64,000 nucleotides of DNA, taken from Spirosoma pollinicola (GTDB lineage: Bacteria > Bacteroidota > Bacteroidia > Cytophagales > Spirosomataceae). Below the pieces are notes generated by a model. The model did no database searches and was not told the DNA's origin. It worked only from the letters and a program-made list of their open reading frames with translations. A program made the position numbers and the translations under genes. The stretch lies in contig NZ_CP025096.1 in NCBI RefSeq assembly GCF_002831565.1, forward strand, positions 4,388,501-4,452,500, in the 5' to 3' direction. Position 1 is the first letter of the stretch. Each line of letters begins with the position of its first letter. Positions 63,101 through 64,000 of the stretch are shown piece after piece.

Positions 63101-63207
63101 GGCCCTCTCAATGGCCTGACTCGTTCATAGGCCCCTACACCTATTACCAGGGCATAAAGCGAAGGGTTGTTTCCTGACGGGCTTGATTCGGTAGTTATAT
63201 GGCTCAT
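60172..63207 (-). CDS. Caspase-like (peptidase C14) and SGNH-hydrolase fusion protein
   Basis: A 1011-residue protein with two enzyme domains. Residues about 15-290 are a bacterial metacaspase-like domain: LVIGVGAYE, catalytic H94 in FYFAGHGAQ and C157 in LFDCCHSGD, then MAACESDESAVE. A middle part (about 300-740) is beta-rich with no family I can name. The C-terminal 250 residues form an SGNH/GDSL hydrolase: S780 in AEGDSWFQYP, block II glycine in SVAAAGATLED, block III LLSGGGNDLLG, and D980/H983 in DEIHPNDKG. No signal peptide is visible, so it is probably cytoplasmic. Caspase-like proteases in bacteria often cut or activate partner effectors; here the effector may be built in. It heads a minus-strand run with the MpaB-type gene. 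Confidence 0.9.
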   Translation of the reverse strand: MSHITTESSPSGNNPSLYALVIGVGAYERVRPLRGPANDARAVARYLQNLPDFTLNLRLLTDNEASKAALIDGFRTHLAQAGPADTILFYFAGHGAQEEADRSIWTTETDGKLECLVCHDAQTTKPWEFLLTDKELRYLIAPLSATGAHVVTLFDCCHSGDNTRAADLLTEAMAGQDVRERRLSQSAPCRPYEAFFFHNVLSAEQINEQGLEVAMPQGDHVQMAACESDESAVEVNGDGIFTKNLLTVLNAAHGDVSYRDLHNRVRQYMRFSFDQQPRVYVVGSEHDLLLNRGFLNRPLDPDTLRVSATYNTEKGWLLDVGAIHGVSDTDQLIQIQDSTGSESFPAQINKIGSDYTVLDLTDDVQSRLDKTQVYQATIQGLMMQAIRLHLINHGGPSADIADLLTRPAETTGQSLTDGVVIPEEVETNADYTLHCRYGLYYLTHPENDNQPLVRALPADEPQVVTRLTNYLRHIAQWEYLRNLRNPAATAPLLTVELARQGEQPLTLTEAHPAPIPVSFVQAAGQWTSTLTVNLTNPTDRPLYCTVLYLSRDFMAYPGFLPINCRLEPGQRVSLGLADKKSPTGRMDSIRLRLEEVIRQYNWPSSTEYFKLLITTDPLSEKTLAFFTLEALESPVVLSDLQKNKANRGGVDTDTDETEPLPEWSSQTLTLQLINPLVNTVSTEELNQMLTLPGDAARDNQLADFALGLYFETNTDASLNPTLKLRPDLRVLGITDEQRGLFADLSLALANKVARQLQNRQYRQNLVRYPDRIRIVAEGDSWFQYPFLLRDVIDYLSGVYSVFSVAAAGATLEDYLKNSEFLEAIAQVKPDFFLLSGGGNDLLGTYFTSFIRSEPIVGMDGPKRYLTDAFWTSLTGVKDRYTRILRLVEQGYPTVQVVVHGYDYVIPAGQDNRPGKMIWMGDVLTKNSITDSDERDAIVWFIVDTFNEQLRQLAETYSNVTYLDLRGTVRKTAQPADYWYDEIHPNDKGFLSVSSKYVSLITRLKNELVAPV

Positions 63208-63329
63208 GGAAAGAGGTTTATGAACGTGCTGGATGATCTATGCGGACTACTGATGTAAAAGTAAGCTACTGATCAAAGATACTTTTTCGACAATCGGCCA
63301 AGTTGATATGACTTTGGGGCAGGCCCAAT

Positions 63330-64000
63330 TCAGTACTGTTTAGTCATATACTCTGACGGGGTTTTCTCGAAAAAATCTTTGAAAACCGTACTAAAATAGG
63401 CGGGGCTTTCATAGCCAACCATATAAGCTGCTTCAGACACGTTGTTGCCCTGGCGCATAAGTTGCACCGCTCGTTTCAGCCGATACTGCCGAATAAAAAC
63501 AGTGGCGGGCATATTGACAAGAGTGGTTAACTTTCGATGCAGCGTTCGGCGGCTCATACCAATTTCGCTGGCCAGTTCATCGACCCCGAAAGCTCTATCG
63601 TCAAGTCGCGCTTCAATGAACTTATTCAATGTATGAATAAAGCTGTCTTTTTGCGCTTCCGTCGCTACTGTGTTTTCTGAATGGGTGAGTTGATTGTAAT
63701 AGTGTTCCCGTAACTTTCGTTGCCTGTCAAGCAGGTTGTGGAGCCGTAATTTGAGTTCGTCAATATGAAAAGGCTTGGTAATATAGTCATCTGCTCCATG
63801 CTGAAACCCATCAATACGGCTCGGCTGCGATACTTTCGCGGTTAACATCAGCACGGCAATATGATCGGTCTCCGGGTTTATTTTAAGTCGACGGGTCAGT
63901 TCGTAGCCATCCAGTCCGGGCATCATGATATCGGTAAGGATAACATCCGGGAGTTCATTGCGGGCTATTTCCCAGCCTTCAATACCGTCGTTGGCCGTTA
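63330..64000 (-). CDS. Response regulator with AraC-type output domain (5' part outside window)
   Basis: The frame is open to the right edge. The visible part starts within a receiver domain (phospho-acceptor in ILTDIMMPGLDG, lysine in YITKPF) and ends with an AraC/XylS helix-turn-helix domain (DELASEIGMSRRTLHRKL; AAYMVGYESPAYFSTVFKDFF). It may be a stand-alone regulator or the C terminus of a hybrid two-component sensor, a form common in Bacteroidota; the missing part would decide. It lies upstream of, and on the same strand as, the caspase-SGNH gene (122-base gap), and could control it. Confidence 0.93.
   Translation of the reverse strand, partial: TANDGIEGWEIARNELPDVILTDIMMPGLDGYELTRRLKINPETDHIAVLMLTAKVSQPSRIDGFQHGADDYITKPFHIDELKLRLHNLLDRQRKLREHYYNQLTHSENTVATEAQKDSFIHTLNKFIEARLDDRAFGVDELASEIGMSRRTLHRKLTTLVNMPATVFIRQYRLKRAVQLMRQGNNVSEAAYMVGYESPAYFSTVFKDFFEKTPSEYMTKQY

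Overview
The window is chromosomal DNA of a Bacteroidota bacterium, most likely a Cytophagales member close to Spirosoma (inferred). The signs are signal peptides ending in A-Q, weak Shine-Dalgarno sites, Bacteroidota-type XylA, CE1 esterases, VPS10/BNR proteins, a 7TM-DISM histidine kinase and a receiver-AraC regulator. No rRNA, tRNA, CRISPR or prophage was seen.

Region 1 (1-10 kb): the end of a TonB-dependent receptor, then two large secreted beta-propeller (BNR/VPS10-like) proteins on either side of a PepSY membrane protein, and a single-domain response regulator. Region 2 (9.4-37 kb): a NUDIX-type regulator, three tandem palindromic operators, xylA, and then a long run of same-strand, exported carbohydrate-active enzymes. 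These are GH95, GH43 (three), GH127, GH29, GH10 (two), two SGNH acetylesterase-type proteins, one alpha/beta esterase and five CE1 esterase modules in four proteins. They fit breakdown of decorated xylan and other arabinose- or fucose-bearing plant polymers. No SusC/SusD pair is present. Eight copies of a long imperfect palindrome divide this cluster into blocks of one to four genes, and one GIY-YIG nuclease gene sits between two copies.

Region 3 (37-54 kb): a tripartite RND efflux operon, a ClC transporter, a CPA1 antiporter, a DUF389 protein, a small membrane protein, an OmpR-type two-component system, a fused trehalose-6-phosphate synthase/phosphatase and a TreZ-like pseudoenzyme. Five promoter regions here carry the same array of four TTAGA-like half-sites at exact or near-exact 11-bp phasing. 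I infer a stress regulon of the local response regulator.

Region 4 (54-64 kb, minus strand): a caspase-SGNH hydrolase fusion, an MpaB/DUF2236-type oxygenase, a 7TM-DISM histidine kinase, a possible Cyt-like pore-forming protein and an N-acetylmuramoyl-L-alanine amidase, preceded by a receiver-AraC regulator cut by the window edge. This set has no obvious housekeeping role.

The strongest leads are the phased TTAGA arrays, the palindrome family with its GIY-YIG copy, and the caspase-SGNH / Cyt-like neighbourhood.
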